A stretch of 64,000 nt of DNA from Streptomyces pilosus (GCF_014649835.1 NZ_BMTU01000012.1:1-64000), one strand, 5' to 3'. Positions 8,745-18,198 are shown, counted from the stretch's first letter. Notes: generated by a model not told the origin, from the letters alone. Program-made: numbers and translations.

Positions 8745-8785
8745 TTGAAGTAAGGGCGCCGGGTGGTTTAGCTTGAAGCTTCAAG
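8745..8785 (+). promoter_or_regulatory. doxX promoter with palindromic operator
   Basis: TTGAAG (8745-8750) and TAGCTT (8769-8774) with an 18-base spacer form a sigma70/HrdB-like promoter. A perfect 14-base palindrome, CTTGAAGCTTCAAG (8772-8785), covers the -10 and start region, and TTGAA half-sites recur at 8738 and 8745. Such TTGAA..TTCAA palindromes are typical of MarR/ArsR-type repressors, so repression of doxX by binding here is likely. No cognate regulator lies next door. Confidence 0.6.
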
Positions 8786-8845
8786 TTTGTCGGGCCGTCG
8801 CGCCCCGCCGTGCCGGCCCGCCGTCCCCTCACGAGGAGTCCCCCC

Positions 8846-9400
8846 ATGGCCAGTCCCGCCACCGTGTCCCCCCGCCCCACCGCGTCAGCCGGCCAGGACG
8901 CACCCGCCGTTCCCGCCCGCGCCTACGACATCGGCCTGCTGGTCCTGCGTCTCGCGCTCGGCCTGACCATGGCCGCGCACGGAGCGCAGAAGCTGTTCGG
9001 CTGGTTCGGCGGAGGCGGCGTGGAGGGCACCGGGATGTTCTTCCAGTCCCTCGGCTACCCCTCGCCGGAGGCGTTCGCGGTCGTGGCCGGGCTCACCGAG
9101 ACGCTCGGCGGGCTGGGTCTCGCGCTCGGTCTGTTCACCCCGCTCGCCGCGGCGGCCGTCGCGGGCACGCTGGTCAACGCGATCGCCGTGAAGTGGGGCG
9201 GCGGCTTCTTCGCCCCGGAGGGCGTGGAGTACGAGCTCCTCATCACCCTGGCCGCGGTGGCGCTCGCCCTGACCGGTCCCGGCCGGATCGCCGTGGACCG
9301 GCTGCTCCCGGGGCTGCGCACCCACCGTCTGACGTACGGCGTCGCCGCGGTCGTGCTCGGCGCGGTGGTGGCCGGCGCCACCCTGCTGCTGCGCCACTGA
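8846..9400 (+). CDS. DoxX family membrane protein
   Basis: This 184-residue protein starts at ATG 8846 with AGGAG 8 bases upstream. DoxX features are clear: LLVLRLALGLTMAAHGAQKLFGWFGG, then GYPSPEAFAVVAGLTETLGG and a hydrophobic LGLFTPLAAAAVAGTLVNAI. Four transmembrane helices are predicted by eye. DoxX proteins are linked to redox and thiol stress in actinobacteria. The first ~25 residues are a polar, Ala/Pro-rich extension. A strong terminator follows, so it is monocistronic. Its promoter holds a palindromic operator, suggesting induction by a stress signal. Confidence 0.9.
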   Translation: MASPATVSPRPTASAGQDAPAVPARAYDIGLLVLRLALGLTMAAHGAQKLFGWFGGGGVEGTGMFFQSLGYPSPEAFAVVAGLTETLGGLGLALGLFTPLAAAAVAGTLVNAIAVKWGGGFFAPEGVEYELLITLAAVALALTGPGRIAVDRLLPGLRTHRLTYGVAAVVLGAVVAGATLLLRH

Positions 9401-9578
9401 CACTGCGGCCGGTTCCCCCGCCGGCGCGGGTTGCGGGCCGCCGTCGCGGTGACGGCGGCCCGTAGTCGGTGACGGCATCGGCGTGCGCGGGGGCGGGGAG
9501 GAGGGCGGCGGCCGTCAGGAGCGCGATCGCGGTGAGACCGCCTCCGGGGCGGGTACGGCTGCGGGCGGTGCGTGACAT
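9243..9578 (-). CDS. Doubtful small secreted protein or remnant
   Basis: From an ATG at 9578 the minus strand encodes a good signal peptide (ALLTAAALLPAPAHADAVT, cleavage after AHA). The frame then enters the doxX terminator hairpin and runs antisense into the doxX 3' end as low-complexity Arg/Gly/Ala-rich sequence. The signal peptide looks real and the remainder does not. It is either a truncated relic of a secreted-protein gene or a very short exported peptide. Confidence 0.25.
   Translation of the reverse strand: MSRTARSRTRPGGGLTAIALLTAAALLPAPAHADAVTDYGPPSPRRRPATRAGGGTGRSVSGAAAGWRRPPPRRARPRRRRTSDGGCAAPGAAGPRRSGRDRSGRAPPRPG
9435..9461 (+). terminator. Rho-independent-type hairpin after doxX
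   Basis: GGGCCGCCGTC and GACGGCGGCCC form a perfect 11-base stem around loop GCGGT, 34 bases after the doxX stop. There is no T-run, as is common for Streptomyces terminators. Confidence 0.7.
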
Positions 9579-9722
9579 GGATACTCCGCGGCTCTCTCGG
9601 ATGTGAGGGACACAGAGCGTTCGGTATGTCGATCCTCGGTCAGCACTTCGAACGGCAAGATAGGGAGGAGGCAGCGGCACGTCAATGGGGCGGGCTACGG
9701 CGGAGAGGCGCGGGGACGGGAC

Positions 9723-10166
9723 GTGAGGGGCGAGTACTGGCCAGTGCCCGAGGTGCTGACGTACCTGGTCGGCGACTGGCGGGTCGAGCGGACCGTGCGG
9801 GACCTGGCGAGCGGGGACCGGGGGCGCTTCGTGGGGGCTGCCGTCCTCGGCCCGCTGGACGGCGGCGGCCTGCTGTACGAGGAGTCCGGCGATTTCACCT
9901 GGCGGGGCGTCACCCGGCCCGCCGTCCGGACCCTGCGCTTCCTGCCGGGCCCCGGGGGCACGGCCGACGTGCGGTTCGCCGACGGACGCCCGTTCCACGA
10001 CCTGGACCTCGCCACGGGCCGGTACGTCGCCGATCACCCCTGCTCCGCGGATCTCTACCGGGGCGAGTTCACCGTGCGCGACGCGGACCACTGGCGGACG
10101 GTCTGGCGGGTGCGCGGGCCCGCCAAGGATCTGGAGCTCGACACCGGCTACGCGCGCGTCGGCTGA
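9723..10166 (+). CDS. DUF6314 family protein
   Basis: From GTG 9723 the protein has 147 residues, beginning MRGEYWPVPEVLTYLVGDWR. The family pattern YLVGDWRVERTVRDL, FVGAAVLGPL, LLYEESGDFTWRG, FADGRPFHDLDL and FTVRDADHWRTVWRVRGP is a lipocalin-like set of strands. Function is unknown. An upstream start at 9603 is less likely because the extra 40 residues are basic and low in coding bias, and GGGACGGGAC precedes the chosen GTG. Its 3' end overlaps the convergent phosphatase-like gene by 19 bases. Confidence 0.8.
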   Translation: MRGEYWPVPEVLTYLVGDWRVERTVRDLASGDRGRFVGAAVLGPLDGGGLLYEESGDFTWRGVTRPAVRTLRFLPGPGGTADVRFADGRPFHDLDLATGRYVADHPCSADLYRGEFTVRDADHWRTVWRVRGPAKDLELDTGYARVG

Positions 10167-10741
10167 GTGCGGGCCCCGTCCAGCCGCAGGCTCCAGCGGC
10201 CCGCCCGGCCGGCCACGCTGATCGTGGACAGCGAGCGCACGTCGATGCTCCAGTACGTGGCGGGCGGCGCCTTGAGCACGTAGACCAGGGCCGCCCGGAT
10301 CACGGAGGGCTCGGCCACGGCGACGACCGCGCAGTCGCCGTCGGCCGGCCGGGTGTCGAGCCAGCCGCCCACCCGGCCGATGAAGGCCGGCAGCGACTCC
10401 CCGCCGTACGGGGTGGCCCACGGGTCGGCCAGCCAGGCGTCCACAGCTCCCGGTTCGCGGGCCATCGCCTCGCCCAGGGTCAGCCCCCGCCAGCGGCCCA
10501 TGTCGCAGTCGCGCAGGGCGAGCTGCACCAGCGGCGCGTACCCCAGCCCCTCCCCCGTGGCGCGGCTGCGCGGGGACGGGGAGCAGTAGCGCAGGTCGGC
10601 CGCCGCGAGCGGCAGCAGTTCGTGCGCGGCCCGCTCCACCTCGTGCCATCCGGCCTGGTCCAGCGGCCGGACGTCCTCGAAGCGCTCGGCGAGCAGCGAG
10701 GAGCTCCCCGCGGCGGCGACGAACGTGACCCGAAGTGCCAT
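10148..10741 (-). CDS. Histidine-phosphatase-fold protein lacking the catalytic histidines
   Basis: This 197-residue protein keeps the frame of the phosphoglycerate-mutase/histidine phosphatase family: a first strand, RYCSPSPRSRATGEGLG, DMGRWRGL, YGGESLPAFIGRVGGWLD, then VVAVAEPSVIRAALVY. The RHG nucleophile motif after strand 1 is replaced by AAAG, and the second histidine (usual VAHG) reads VAEP. So it is probably not a phosphatase and may bind a ligand or partner instead. I chose the internal ATG at 10741; a start at 10822 adds 27 polar residues. It is convergent with the DUF6314 gene. Confidence 0.7.
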   Translation of the reverse strand: MALRVTFVAAAGSSSLLAERFEDVRPLDQAGWHEVERAAHELLPLAAADLRYCSPSPRSRATGEGLGYAPLVQLALRDCDMGRWRGLTLGEAMAREPGAVDAWLADPWATPYGGESLPAFIGRVGGWLDTRPADGDCAVVAVAEPSVIRAALVYVLKAPPATYWSIDVRSLSTISVAGRAGRWSLRLDGARTQPTRA

Positions 10742-10861
10742 GCCGCGATCGTCAGTCGCCGGGGTCGACTGGTCAAGGGTTGCCGTCCCGCCGTCACCGT
10801 GCGCATCCCCTCCGTCGCTCACGGGTGGGAACGGGACGGGCCGGGCCGGCGGGACGGTGCC

Positions 10862-11299
10862 TCACGCGAAGTGGAGCAGCATCCAGTGGTCGGGCCGCTC
10901 CAGCGGGCGGAACCCCAGCTTGGCGTAGACACCGTGCGCGTCATGGGTGGCCAGCATCGCGCGTTTCACTCCGCAGGACCGCAGCTCCTCCCGTACGGCC
11001 CTGACCAGGGCGGTGCCGACTCCCTTGCCCCGCACCGACGGGTCGACGTACACGTCGCACAGCCAGGCGAAGGTCGCCCGGTCGGTGACCACCCTGGCGT
11101 ACGCCACCTGTTCGTCCGAGAGGGCGTCGAAGACACCGAAGTTGAGGGAGCCGGCGATCGCCGCGTCCTGCTTCTCCCGGGAGCGGCCCAGGGCCCAGTA
11201 GGCGTCGGTCGACAGCCATCCGTGCACACGGGCCGCGTCGATCCTGGCGGGGTCGGTGGAGATCTCGTAGCCCTCGGGCAGGCGTGGGGTGTCGGTCAT
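10862..11299 (-). CDS. GNAT family N-acetyltransferase
   Basis: This 145-residue GNAT domain has the acetyl-CoA-binding motif A VDPSVRGKGVGTALVRAV (R/Q-x-x-G-x-G/A form RGKGVG) and the C-terminal motif B ending HGVYAKLGFRPLERPDHWM. The acceptor substrate is unknown. The HGWLSTDAYWALGRSREKQ stretch near the N-terminus is typical of a GNAT subgroup common in Streptomyces. It lies between the phosphatase-like and MocR genes on the same strand, with gaps of 39 and 120 bases. Confidence 0.88.
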   Translation of the reverse strand: MTDTPRLPEGYEISTDPARIDAARVHGWLSTDAYWALGRSREKQDAAIAGSLNFGVFDALSDEQVAYARVVTDRATFAWLCDVYVDPSVRGKGVGTALVRAVREELRSCGVKRAMLATHDAHGVYAKLGFRPLERPDHWMLLHFA

Positions 11300-11338
11300 G
11301 GCGGGATGGTGTCAGGCCCGGCGGGCGGCGTCGAACCC

Positions 11339-12773
11339 TTATGCCGGCAGGTCGTCGCAGGCGGTGCGCAGGCGCCGTACCCCTTCCGCGATCTCACCGG
11401 TGCCGGCCACCGCCGCGAAGCTCACCCGGAGGTGTCCGGCCGTGGGTTCGGCGGCGAAGTAGGGGCGGCCCGGGGTGACGGCGACGCCGGCCCGCAGGGC
11501 GGCGGCGGTCAGGGCCGTTTCCGCGGTGCCCTCGGGCAGCCGCAGCCACAGGTGGTAGCCGCCGGACGGGATGTGCGGCAGCGCCAGCCGGGGCAGCCGC
11601 AGGCGCAGCGCGGCGGTCATGGCGTCGCGGCGGGCCCGCAAGGCGGCCGAGACCGCGCGCAGGTGGCGCGGCCAGGCGGGCGAGCCGACGAGTTCCAGCG
11701 TCGCCTCCTGGAGCGGACGGGGCACGAAGAAGGTGTCGACGACCTGGATCGCCCGCAGCCGCTCCAGCACCGGACCGTGCGCGGCCAGGGCACTCACCCG
11801 GAAGCTGGGCGAGGTGGCCTTGGTGAGCGAGCAGACGTGCACCACCACCCCGTCGGGGTCGTCGGCGGCGAGCGGCCGGGGCAGGGGGCCCGCGTCCTCG
11901 TGCACCAGCCGCCGGACGAAGTCGTCCTCGACGACGAACGCGCCCGCCTCGCGGGCGATGCGCAGCACCTCTCCGCGCCGCTCGGGGGCGAGCACGGCGC
12001 CGGTGGGGTTCTGGAACAGCGGCTGGCAGACGAAGACCCGGGCGCCGGTGGCCCGGAACGCGTCGGCGAGCAGTGCGGGCCGTACGCCGTCCGCGTCCAC
12101 CGGGACGGGTACCGGGCGCAGGCCGGCGGCCCGGGCGATGGCCAGCATGCCGGGGTAGGTGGGCGACTCGACGAGGACGGGCGCGCCGGGCGGGGCGAGC
12201 GCGCGCAGGGCGGTGGTGAGTGCGGACTGTCCGCCCGCCGTGACCAGCACCCCGGCCGCCGTGACCGGTCCGCCGATGCTCCGGGCGAACCACTCGCGCA
12301 GTTCCGCCAGCCCTTCCATGGGGGGCCGTCCCCAGGCGCCCGGCCGGCGTCCGGCGCGGGACAGCGCCGCCGCCATGGCCCGCTCGGGCTGGAGGGAGGG
12401 GTGCAGATAGCCGCCGTTGAACTCGATCACCCCGGGCGGCGGCGCGGCCAGCGAGACCAGCACGCCGGAGGCGTCCACCGAACGCGGCACCAGGTCGGCG
12501 GCGCCGTCGGCGCTGAGGGCGACCTCCTGCCAGGAGGTGTCACCCGCGGGGGCGGCCGGGGCGCGGTGCTGGGCGCGGAAGGCTCCGGAGCCCGGCCGGG
12601 TGACCACCAGGCCCTCGGCGGCGAGCACCGCCAGCGCCCGGGAGACGGTCACGGGGCTCACCCTGAACCGCTCCACCAGGGCCCGGCTGGAAGGGAGCTT
12701 TCCGCCCGGTGAGTAGCGGTCGAGCTCCCTTCGCAGCTGTTCCGCCAGTTCACCCACGCTGCTACGCTCATGC

Positions 12774-12775
<2 letters not shown>
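11339..12775 (-). CDS. MocR/PdxR-type GntR regulator fused to an aminotransferase domain
   Basis: This 478-residue protein has an N-terminal GntR winged helix (about 1-75; LPSSRALVERFRVSPVTVSR) followed by a fold-type I aminotransferase domain. The latter contains VLVTAGGQSALTTALRAL, QPLFQNPTGAVL, FVVEDDFVRRLV and the Schiff-base-type SLTKATSPSFRVS. MocR proteins sense PLP or amino-type ligands and usually control a divergent gene, here an EamA-type exporter. The ATG overlaps the first possible start of that gene in the palindrome CTCATGCATGAG, so the transcript is probably leaderless. Confidence 0.9.
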
Positions 12776-13691
<916 letters not shown>

Positions 13692-13703
13692 GAGGAGGCC
13701 CCG

Positions 13704-13904
13704 ATGCGCGCAACCACGGGTGACCAGCTTGTCCAGCACGGCAGGGTGGTCGGCCAGCACGACAAGATCGGTGAGATCGTCGAAGTGATGGGCGAGGAGG
13801 GCACCCCGCCCTACCGCGTCCGCTTCGAGGACGGACACGAAGGCGTGTGCTCACCCGGCCCCGACACCGAGATCCGGCACCGGACCACGACCTCGCAGCG
13901 GTAG
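13704..13904 (+). CDS. DUF1918 domain protein
   Basis: This 66-residue protein matches the DUF1918 pattern: GDQLVQHGRVVGQHDKIGEI, GTPPYRVRFEDGHEGVCSPGPD. It folds as a small SH3-like barrel in known members; the role is unknown. It follows the EamA gene by 12 bases with AGGAGG upstream of its ATG, so the two are probably cotranscribed. It is convergent with the GHL10 gene. Confidence 0.88.
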   Translation: MRATTGDQLVQHGRVVGQHDKIGEIVEVMGEEGTPPYRVRFEDGHEGVCSPGPDTEIRHRTTTSQR

Positions 13905-13905
13905 G

Positions 13906-15153
13906 TCAGCGCGCGGGCCGGGCCGGCTTCCCGTAGTGGTCGGCGACCACCCGTGCCATCGCCCCGTTCCGGTCGGCCGTCACCTCACGCGCGGCGAAGA
14001 AGACGTGCCCGCCCACCTGCGGGTGCTTCCGCGCCAGCGTGAGGTGGCGGGACAGCTCGGCGGGGTCCTGCCAGGCCGCGGGCTGCGCGGGGTCGCCCGC
14101 CTTGTAGAGCGCCTCCCCCGCGTACAGCCGGGTGCCGGAGCCCTCGACGACGCCGGACCACCAGCGCAGCAGCTCCGCGTAGTCGGCGGGGGCGAAGCCG
14201 ATGTTCCAGTAGAGCTGCGGACAGATGTAGTCGATCCAGTTCTCGCGCGCCCAGGTGCGGGTGTCCGCGTGCAGGTCGTCGTACGTCTGCACGCCCGCGC
14301 GGGTGGCGGAGCCCCGCTCGTCCGTCTCCGCGTTGCGCCACACGCCGAACGGGCTGATGCCGAAGCGGGTGCCGGGCCGGATCGCCCTGATCCCGGCGGC
14401 CGTCTCGCGCACCAGGCGGTCGACGTTGTCCCGCCGCCAGGCCGCGCGGTCCGGGAAGGCGCCGCCGTGGGTGTCGTAGGAGCGGTCGTCGCCGAAGGTC
14501 TGGCCGGCCACCGGGTACGGGTAGAAGTAGTCGTCGAAGTGGACCGCGTCGACGGGGTAGCGGCGCACCGCGTCGAGCATCGCCTCCCGCACGAACGCAC
14601 GGACCTCGGGCAGCCCCGGGTCGTAGTAGAGCTTGCCCCCGTACGCGACCACCCAGCCGGGATTGCGGCGGGCCGGGTGCGAGGCGGCCAGCCGGCCGGG
14701 GTCGGCGTGCACGGCCACGCGGTAGGGGTTGAACCAGGCGTGCAGCTGCAGCCCGCGGGCGTGGGCCTCCTCGACGGCGGTGCCGAGCGGGTCCCAGCCG
14801 GGGTCCCGGCCCTGGGTGCCGGTGAGGTACTGGGACCAGGGCTCGTGGGGCGAGGGCCACAGGGCGTCGGCCGTGGGCCGCACCTGGAGGACGACGGTGT
14901 TGAGCCGGGCGCGCACGGCCGCGTCGAGGTGGGCGGTCAGCTCGGCCCGCTGCCGGGCGGCGCTCAGGCCCGGCCGGGAGGGCCAGTCCCGGTTGGTCAC
15001 GGTGGCCACCCACATGCCGCGCATCTCGCCGGCCGCCGCGCCGCCGCCCCCGGCCGCCTCCGGGGCACGCCGCGGGGCGGCGGACGCCCGGGGCACGGAC
15101 GCCAGTCCGGCCAGCGCCAGCGCCGCGAATCCCCTGCGTGACACCCGCCCCAT
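13906..15153 (-). CDS. Secreted GHL10-family glycoside hydrolase
   Basis: This 415-residue protein has a twin-arginine-like signal (RVSRRGFAALALAGLASV, cleavage near ASA). The GHL10/DUF187 catalytic TIM barrel (about 44-370) shows MRGMWVATVTNRDWPS, LNTVVLQVRPTADALWPS, GLQLHAWFNPYRV, DAVHFDDYFYPYP and YICPQLYWNIGF. The DD pair in HFDDYFYPYP supplies likely catalytic or binding acids. Relatives act on cell-wall or polysaccharide substrates outside the cell. The product would be exported by Tat, whose tatA and tatC genes lie at 62-63 kb. Confidence 0.9.
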   Translation of the reverse strand: MGRVSRRGFAALALAGLASVPRASAAPRRAPEAAGGGGAAAGEMRGMWVATVTNRDWPSRPGLSAARQRAELTAHLDAAVRARLNTVVLQVRPTADALWPSPHEPWSQYLTGTQGRDPGWDPLGTAVEEAHARGLQLHAWFNPYRVAVHADPGRLAASHPARRNPGWVVAYGGKLYYDPGLPEVRAFVREAMLDAVRRYPVDAVHFDDYFYPYPVAGQTFGDDRSYDTHGGAFPDRAAWRRDNVDRLVRETAAGIRAIRPGTRFGISPFGVWRNAETDERGSATRAGVQTYDDLHADTRTWARENWIDYICPQLYWNIGFAPADYAELLRWWSGVVEGSGTRLYAGEALYKAGDPAQPAAWQDPAELSRHLTLARKHPQVGGHVFFAAREVTADRNGAMARVVADHYGKPARPAR

Positions 15154-15320
15154 CGCGCCCCCTCGTACTTCGCCGGACCTGCTGGTCGGGCAGCGTCTCC
15201 CGGCCAGGATGCCCCACCCGCGCGATCGATCATCGATACTTCGGAGTAACGTGCACGAACGGAGCAGGACCCGGGACCCGGCACCCTGCCACAGCCGTAA
15301 GCAGAAGCGAAAGGGACGAT

Positions 15321-16181
15321 GTGACCGACATCGAACGCGTCGGAGTGGTGGGCTGCGGTCAGATGGGCGCGGGTATCGCCGAGGTGTGCGCCCGCGCCGG
15401 ACTGGACGTGATGGTCGCCGAGACCACCGGCGAAGCCCTGGAGATCGGCCGCACCCGGCTGTTCAGCTCCCTGTCGAAGGCGGCCGAGCGCGGCAAGATC
15501 TCCGCGGAGGAGCTGGCGGCCACCCAGGCCCGGCTGAGCTTCACCACCGACCTCGGCGAGTTCGCCGACCGTGACCTCGTGATCGAGGCCGTCGTCGAGA
15601 ACGAGCAGGTCAAGACCGAGATCTTCCAGGTGCTGGACCAGGTCGTGACCCGGCCGGACGCGATCCTGGCCTCCAACACCTCCTCCATCCCGCTGGTGAA
15701 GCTGGCGGTCGCCACCTCGCGGCCGGACCATGTCATCGGCGTCCACTTCTTCAACCCGGCCCCGGTGCAGAAGCTGGTCGAGCTGATCCCGGCGCTCACC
15801 ACCTCCGAGGGCACGCTCAGCCGCGCCCAGGTCTTCACCGAGAAGGTGCTGGGCAAGCACGCGATCCGCGCCCAGGACCGCTCCGGCTTCGTGGTGAACG
15901 CGCTGCTGATCCCGTACCTGCTGTCCGCGATCCGGATGTTCGAGTCGGGCATCGCCAGCCGTGAGGACATCGACAACGGCATGGAGATGGGCTGCGCCCA
16001 CCCGATGGGCCCGCTGAAGCTGTCCGACCTGATCGGTCTGGACACGGTGGCGTCGGTCGCGTACTCGATGTACGAGGAGTACAAGGAGCCGCTGTACGCC
16101 GCTCCCCCGCTGCTCCAGCGCATGGTCGACGCGGGCCGGCTGGGCCGCAAGAGCGGCTCGGGCTTCTACACCTACGGCTGA
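15321..16181 (+). CDS. 3-hydroxybutyryl-CoA (3-hydroxyacyl-CoA) dehydrogenase
   Basis: This 286-residue protein has the NAD-binding Rossmann motif GCGQMGAGIAEV at the N-terminus, the family signature HFFNPAPVQKLVELIP, and a C-terminal dimerisation domain with GFVVNALLIPYLLSA and GCAHPMGPLKLSDLIGLD. The catalytic His is in IGVHFFNP. It oxidises or reduces the 3-hydroxyl of short-chain acyl-CoA (fatty acid breakdown, butyrate or ethylmalonyl-type metabolism). The GTG start has AAAGGGACG upstream. Its terminator is shared with the convergent Nudix gene. Confidence 0.93.
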   Translation: MTDIERVGVVGCGQMGAGIAEVCARAGLDVMVAETTGEALEIGRTRLFSSLSKAAERGKISAEELAATQARLSFTTDLGEFADRDLVIEAVVENEQVKTEIFQVLDQVVTRPDAILASNTSSIPLVKLAVATSRPDHVIGVHFFNPAPVQKLVELIPALTTSEGTLSRAQVFTEKVLGKHAIRAQDRSGFVVNALLIPYLLSAIRMFESGIASREDIDNGMEMGCAHPMGPLKLSDLIGLDTVASVAYSMYEEYKEPLYAAPPLLQRMVDAGRLGRKSGSGFYTYG

Positions 16182-16197
16182 GCCCGGGGACGCCCCA

Positions 16198-16231
16198 GGG
16201 GCCCGGCACCTCGACGGGGGTGCCGGGCCCC
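16198..16231. terminator. Bidirectional hairpin terminator
   Basis: GGGGCCCGGCACC (16198-16210) pairs perfectly with GGTGCCGGGCCCC (16219-16231), a 13-base stem with an 8-base loop, placed between the convergent dehydrogenase and Nudix genes. Confidence 0.8.
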
Positions 16232-16237
16232 CGTGCG

Positions 16238-16783
16238 TCAGGGCCGCCCGTCCTGGCCGAGCCTGAGGTGGTGCAGCAGGAGTAACGCGGCGGCCATGGT
16301 GGCGGCCGGGACCTCTCCGCGGGCGACCATGTCGGGGACGAGTTTGAGGGACACCCACTCGCGGCGGTCCGACTCGAAGTCGTCCACGGGGTGTCCGACG
16401 TACTCGCCCTCGTCGGCCCAGTAGACGTGGTGCCGTGCGTCGGTGAGGCCGTTGGACGGCTCCGCGCTCATGAGGTGGCGCAGGGGGCCCGGCCGCCAGC
16501 CTGTCTCCTCCTCCAGTTCCCGCGCCGCGGCCCCGGCGACGTCCTCTCCGTCCTCGACCACGCCGGCCGCGAGTTCCCAGCCCCAGCTGTCGGTGATGAA
16601 GCGGTGCCGCCACAGCAGCAGGACCTCGTTGGCCCGGTTCACCACCGTGGCGACGGCGACGGGACGCAGCCGTATGAGGAAGTGGTCGAGGTGCCGGCGG
16701 TCCGGGAGTTCCACATCCGCCAGGTTCACGCTGAACCAGCGGTTCGCGTACACGGGCTGTTCGTTCCGTTTCGTCCATTGCAC
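16238..16783 (-). CDS. Nudix hydrolase
   Basis: This 181-residue protein carries a full Nudix box, GVVEDGEDVAGAAARELEEE-TGW, matching G-x5-E-x7-REUxEExGU. The Nudix fold spans about residues 40-165, with an N-terminal region resembling ADP-ribose/ADP-sugar pyrophosphatases (VYANRWFSVNLADVELP). It would hydrolyse a nucleoside diphosphate linked to another moiety; the exact substrate is unknown. It stands alone, divergent from the DUF3068 gene. Confidence 0.92.
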   Translation of the reverse strand: MQWTKRNEQPVYANRWFSVNLADVELPDRRHLDHFLIRLRPVAVATVVNRANEVLLLWRHRFITDSWGWELAAGVVEDGEDVAGAAARELEEETGWRPGPLRHLMSAEPSNGLTDARHHVYWADEGEYVGHPVDDFESDRREWVSLKLVPDMVARGEVPAATMAAALLLLHHLRLGQDGRP

Positions 16784-16970
16784 GGTTCTGCCACCTTCCG
16801 ATCGGTGAGTGGCAATATCGCAGCACCGACCGCTCCCGCAGGAGGCGCACGGGGGCCACCCGTGGGGCAGCGGCGGGCGCGGCGGCGGCGCACGGCGACC
16901 GTGCGGGCCCCTGGTCTGCGGTGTCCCGTGGAACCGCGACGGCGAGGCGCTGACCGCCGTCCGGCCAGAC

Positions 16971-17076
16971 TGACCTAGCGCTCGCTAAGCAACTGAGAGG
17001 CAGTCATTCCCCTTGCTTCTTATGTGTTGACGGCCTCACCCCTCCCTCCTAGGTTGACCTATCGCTCGCTAAGCAG
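16971..17076 (+). promoter_or_regulatory. Twin TetR-like operators upstream of the DUF3068 gene
   Basis: TGACCTAGCGCTCGCTAAGC (16971-16990) recurs as TGACCTATCGCTCGCTAAGC (17055-17074) with one difference. The core TAGCGCTCGCTA is the inverted-repeat type bound by many TetR-family repressors. The two copies are 84 bases apart, about eight helical turns, in the 339-base gap between the Nudix and DUF3068 genes. No tetR gene lies next to them, so the regulator acts from elsewhere. The rest of the gap shows no gene. Confidence 0.6.
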
Positions 17077-17122
17077 CGGGCGGCCTGCGGGTACGAGCCG
17101 GACACCGCACCAAGGAGAAGCC

Positions 17123-18178
17123 ATGCGCAAGAGCAGCTGGATCCTGACCGGATCGGCCGTGGTCCTGGTGACCGCCTCGGCCCTCACCCGGTTCTCCCTC
17201 CACCCCGCCCTGCACCAGGTGCCCGACGACACCCGCACCACGTTCCGCTTCGAGGGCAGCGCCACGCTGCTGAATCCGGCGGCACTGGAGGCCGGTGACT
17301 TCTCGAAGGCGTTCCTGGCGGACCTGCCGGTGGTCCTGGACCGCAGCGTCGAGGTGCGGGACACCAGCGGCCGGACCGCCGTCGTCTCGGACGGCGTCGT
17401 CCTGCGCGGGCGCGACGGCACGGAGCTGAACTCCTCCGAGGACGTCTGGGCGGTGGACCGCCGCGACCTGACGGAGCGTCCGGTCCCCGCGGGCTCCGGC
17501 GCCGAAGAGCACGAGGGCCTGGTCATCTCCTGGCCCCTGGAGCCCGAGCGGCGCGACTACCGGTTCTGGGACACCGGCACCCGCAAGGCGGTGCCCGCCC
17601 GCTACGACCGGACGGAGTCCGTGTCCGGCCGCGAGGCGTACGTCTACGTCGTCGAGGCCGACGGAGCGCTCGCCGACCCGTCCACCGCGAAGGCGCTGCC
17701 CCCCGCGCTGCCCCGGCAGGTGGTGGCGGGCCTCGCCGCCGCCCTGCCCACCGACCGGCGCCCGGACGCGGCCGTGCTGGCGGCCCTGCCGGAGACCGTG
17801 CCGCTCACCTACACCTCCACCACCGAGCGGCGCGCCTGGGTCGACGCGGACACCGGCCTGTCCCTGGACGGCGCGCTGCACCAGACCGTGCTCGCCCGGA
17901 CCACGGGCGGGAACGGGCCGGTGACGCTGTTCCCGGTGACCGACGTCAGCGTCCGGGGAGCGGAGGCGTCGGTGGAGAAGCAGGCCGACGAAGCCGCCAC
18001 CACCGCGCGCCTGTTGTGGCTGGTGAGCACCGGCGGCCCGATCGGCCTGCTCGTGCTGGGCCTGCTCCTGGGGTTCCTCGCCCTGCGCGGCGCCCGCCGC
18101 CGGACCGGCGACGGCGACGGCGACCGCCGGACCGGTACGGCACCGTCCGCCGAACCGCAGACGCCGCAGCCCCGGTAG
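17123..18178 (+). CDS. DUF3068 (PorA-like) membrane protein
   Basis: This 351-residue protein has a transmembrane helix at each end (about 6-24 and 299-324) flanking a large extracytoplasmic domain; the C-terminal tail is Arg/Asp/Pro-rich. The DUF3068 pattern includes RTTFRFEGSATLLNP, VWAVDRRDLTERPV, LVISWPLEPERRDYRFWDTG and YVVEADGALADP. The family is limited to high-GC actinobacteria and its role is unsettled. AAGGAG precedes the ATG. Twin TetR-type operators upstream suggest induction by a small molecule or lipid, but I see no cognate regulator nearby. Confidence 0.88.
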   Translation: MRKSSWILTGSAVVLVTASALTRFSLHPALHQVPDDTRTTFRFEGSATLLNPAALEAGDFSKAFLADLPVVLDRSVEVRDTSGRTAVVSDGVVLRGRDGTELNSSEDVWAVDRRDLTERPVPAGSGAEEHEGLVISWPLEPERRDYRFWDTGTRKAVPARYDRTESVSGREAYVYVVEADGALADPSTAKALPPALPRQVVAGLAAALPTDRRPDAAVLAALPETVPLTYTSTTERRAWVDADTGLSLDGALHQTVLARTTGGNGPVTLFPVTDVSVRGAEASVEKQADEAATTARLLWLVSTGGPIGLLVLGLLLGFLALRGARRRTGDGDGDRRTGTAPSAEPQTPQPR

Positions 18179-18198
18179 CGGAACGCCCGGCGGCCCTC

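Noticed and set aside
9572..12712. 1046-codon open frame on the plus strand
   Set aside because: It runs antisense to the phosphatase-like, GNAT and MocR genes and is Gly/Arg/Ala-rich; long false frames are expected at high GC.
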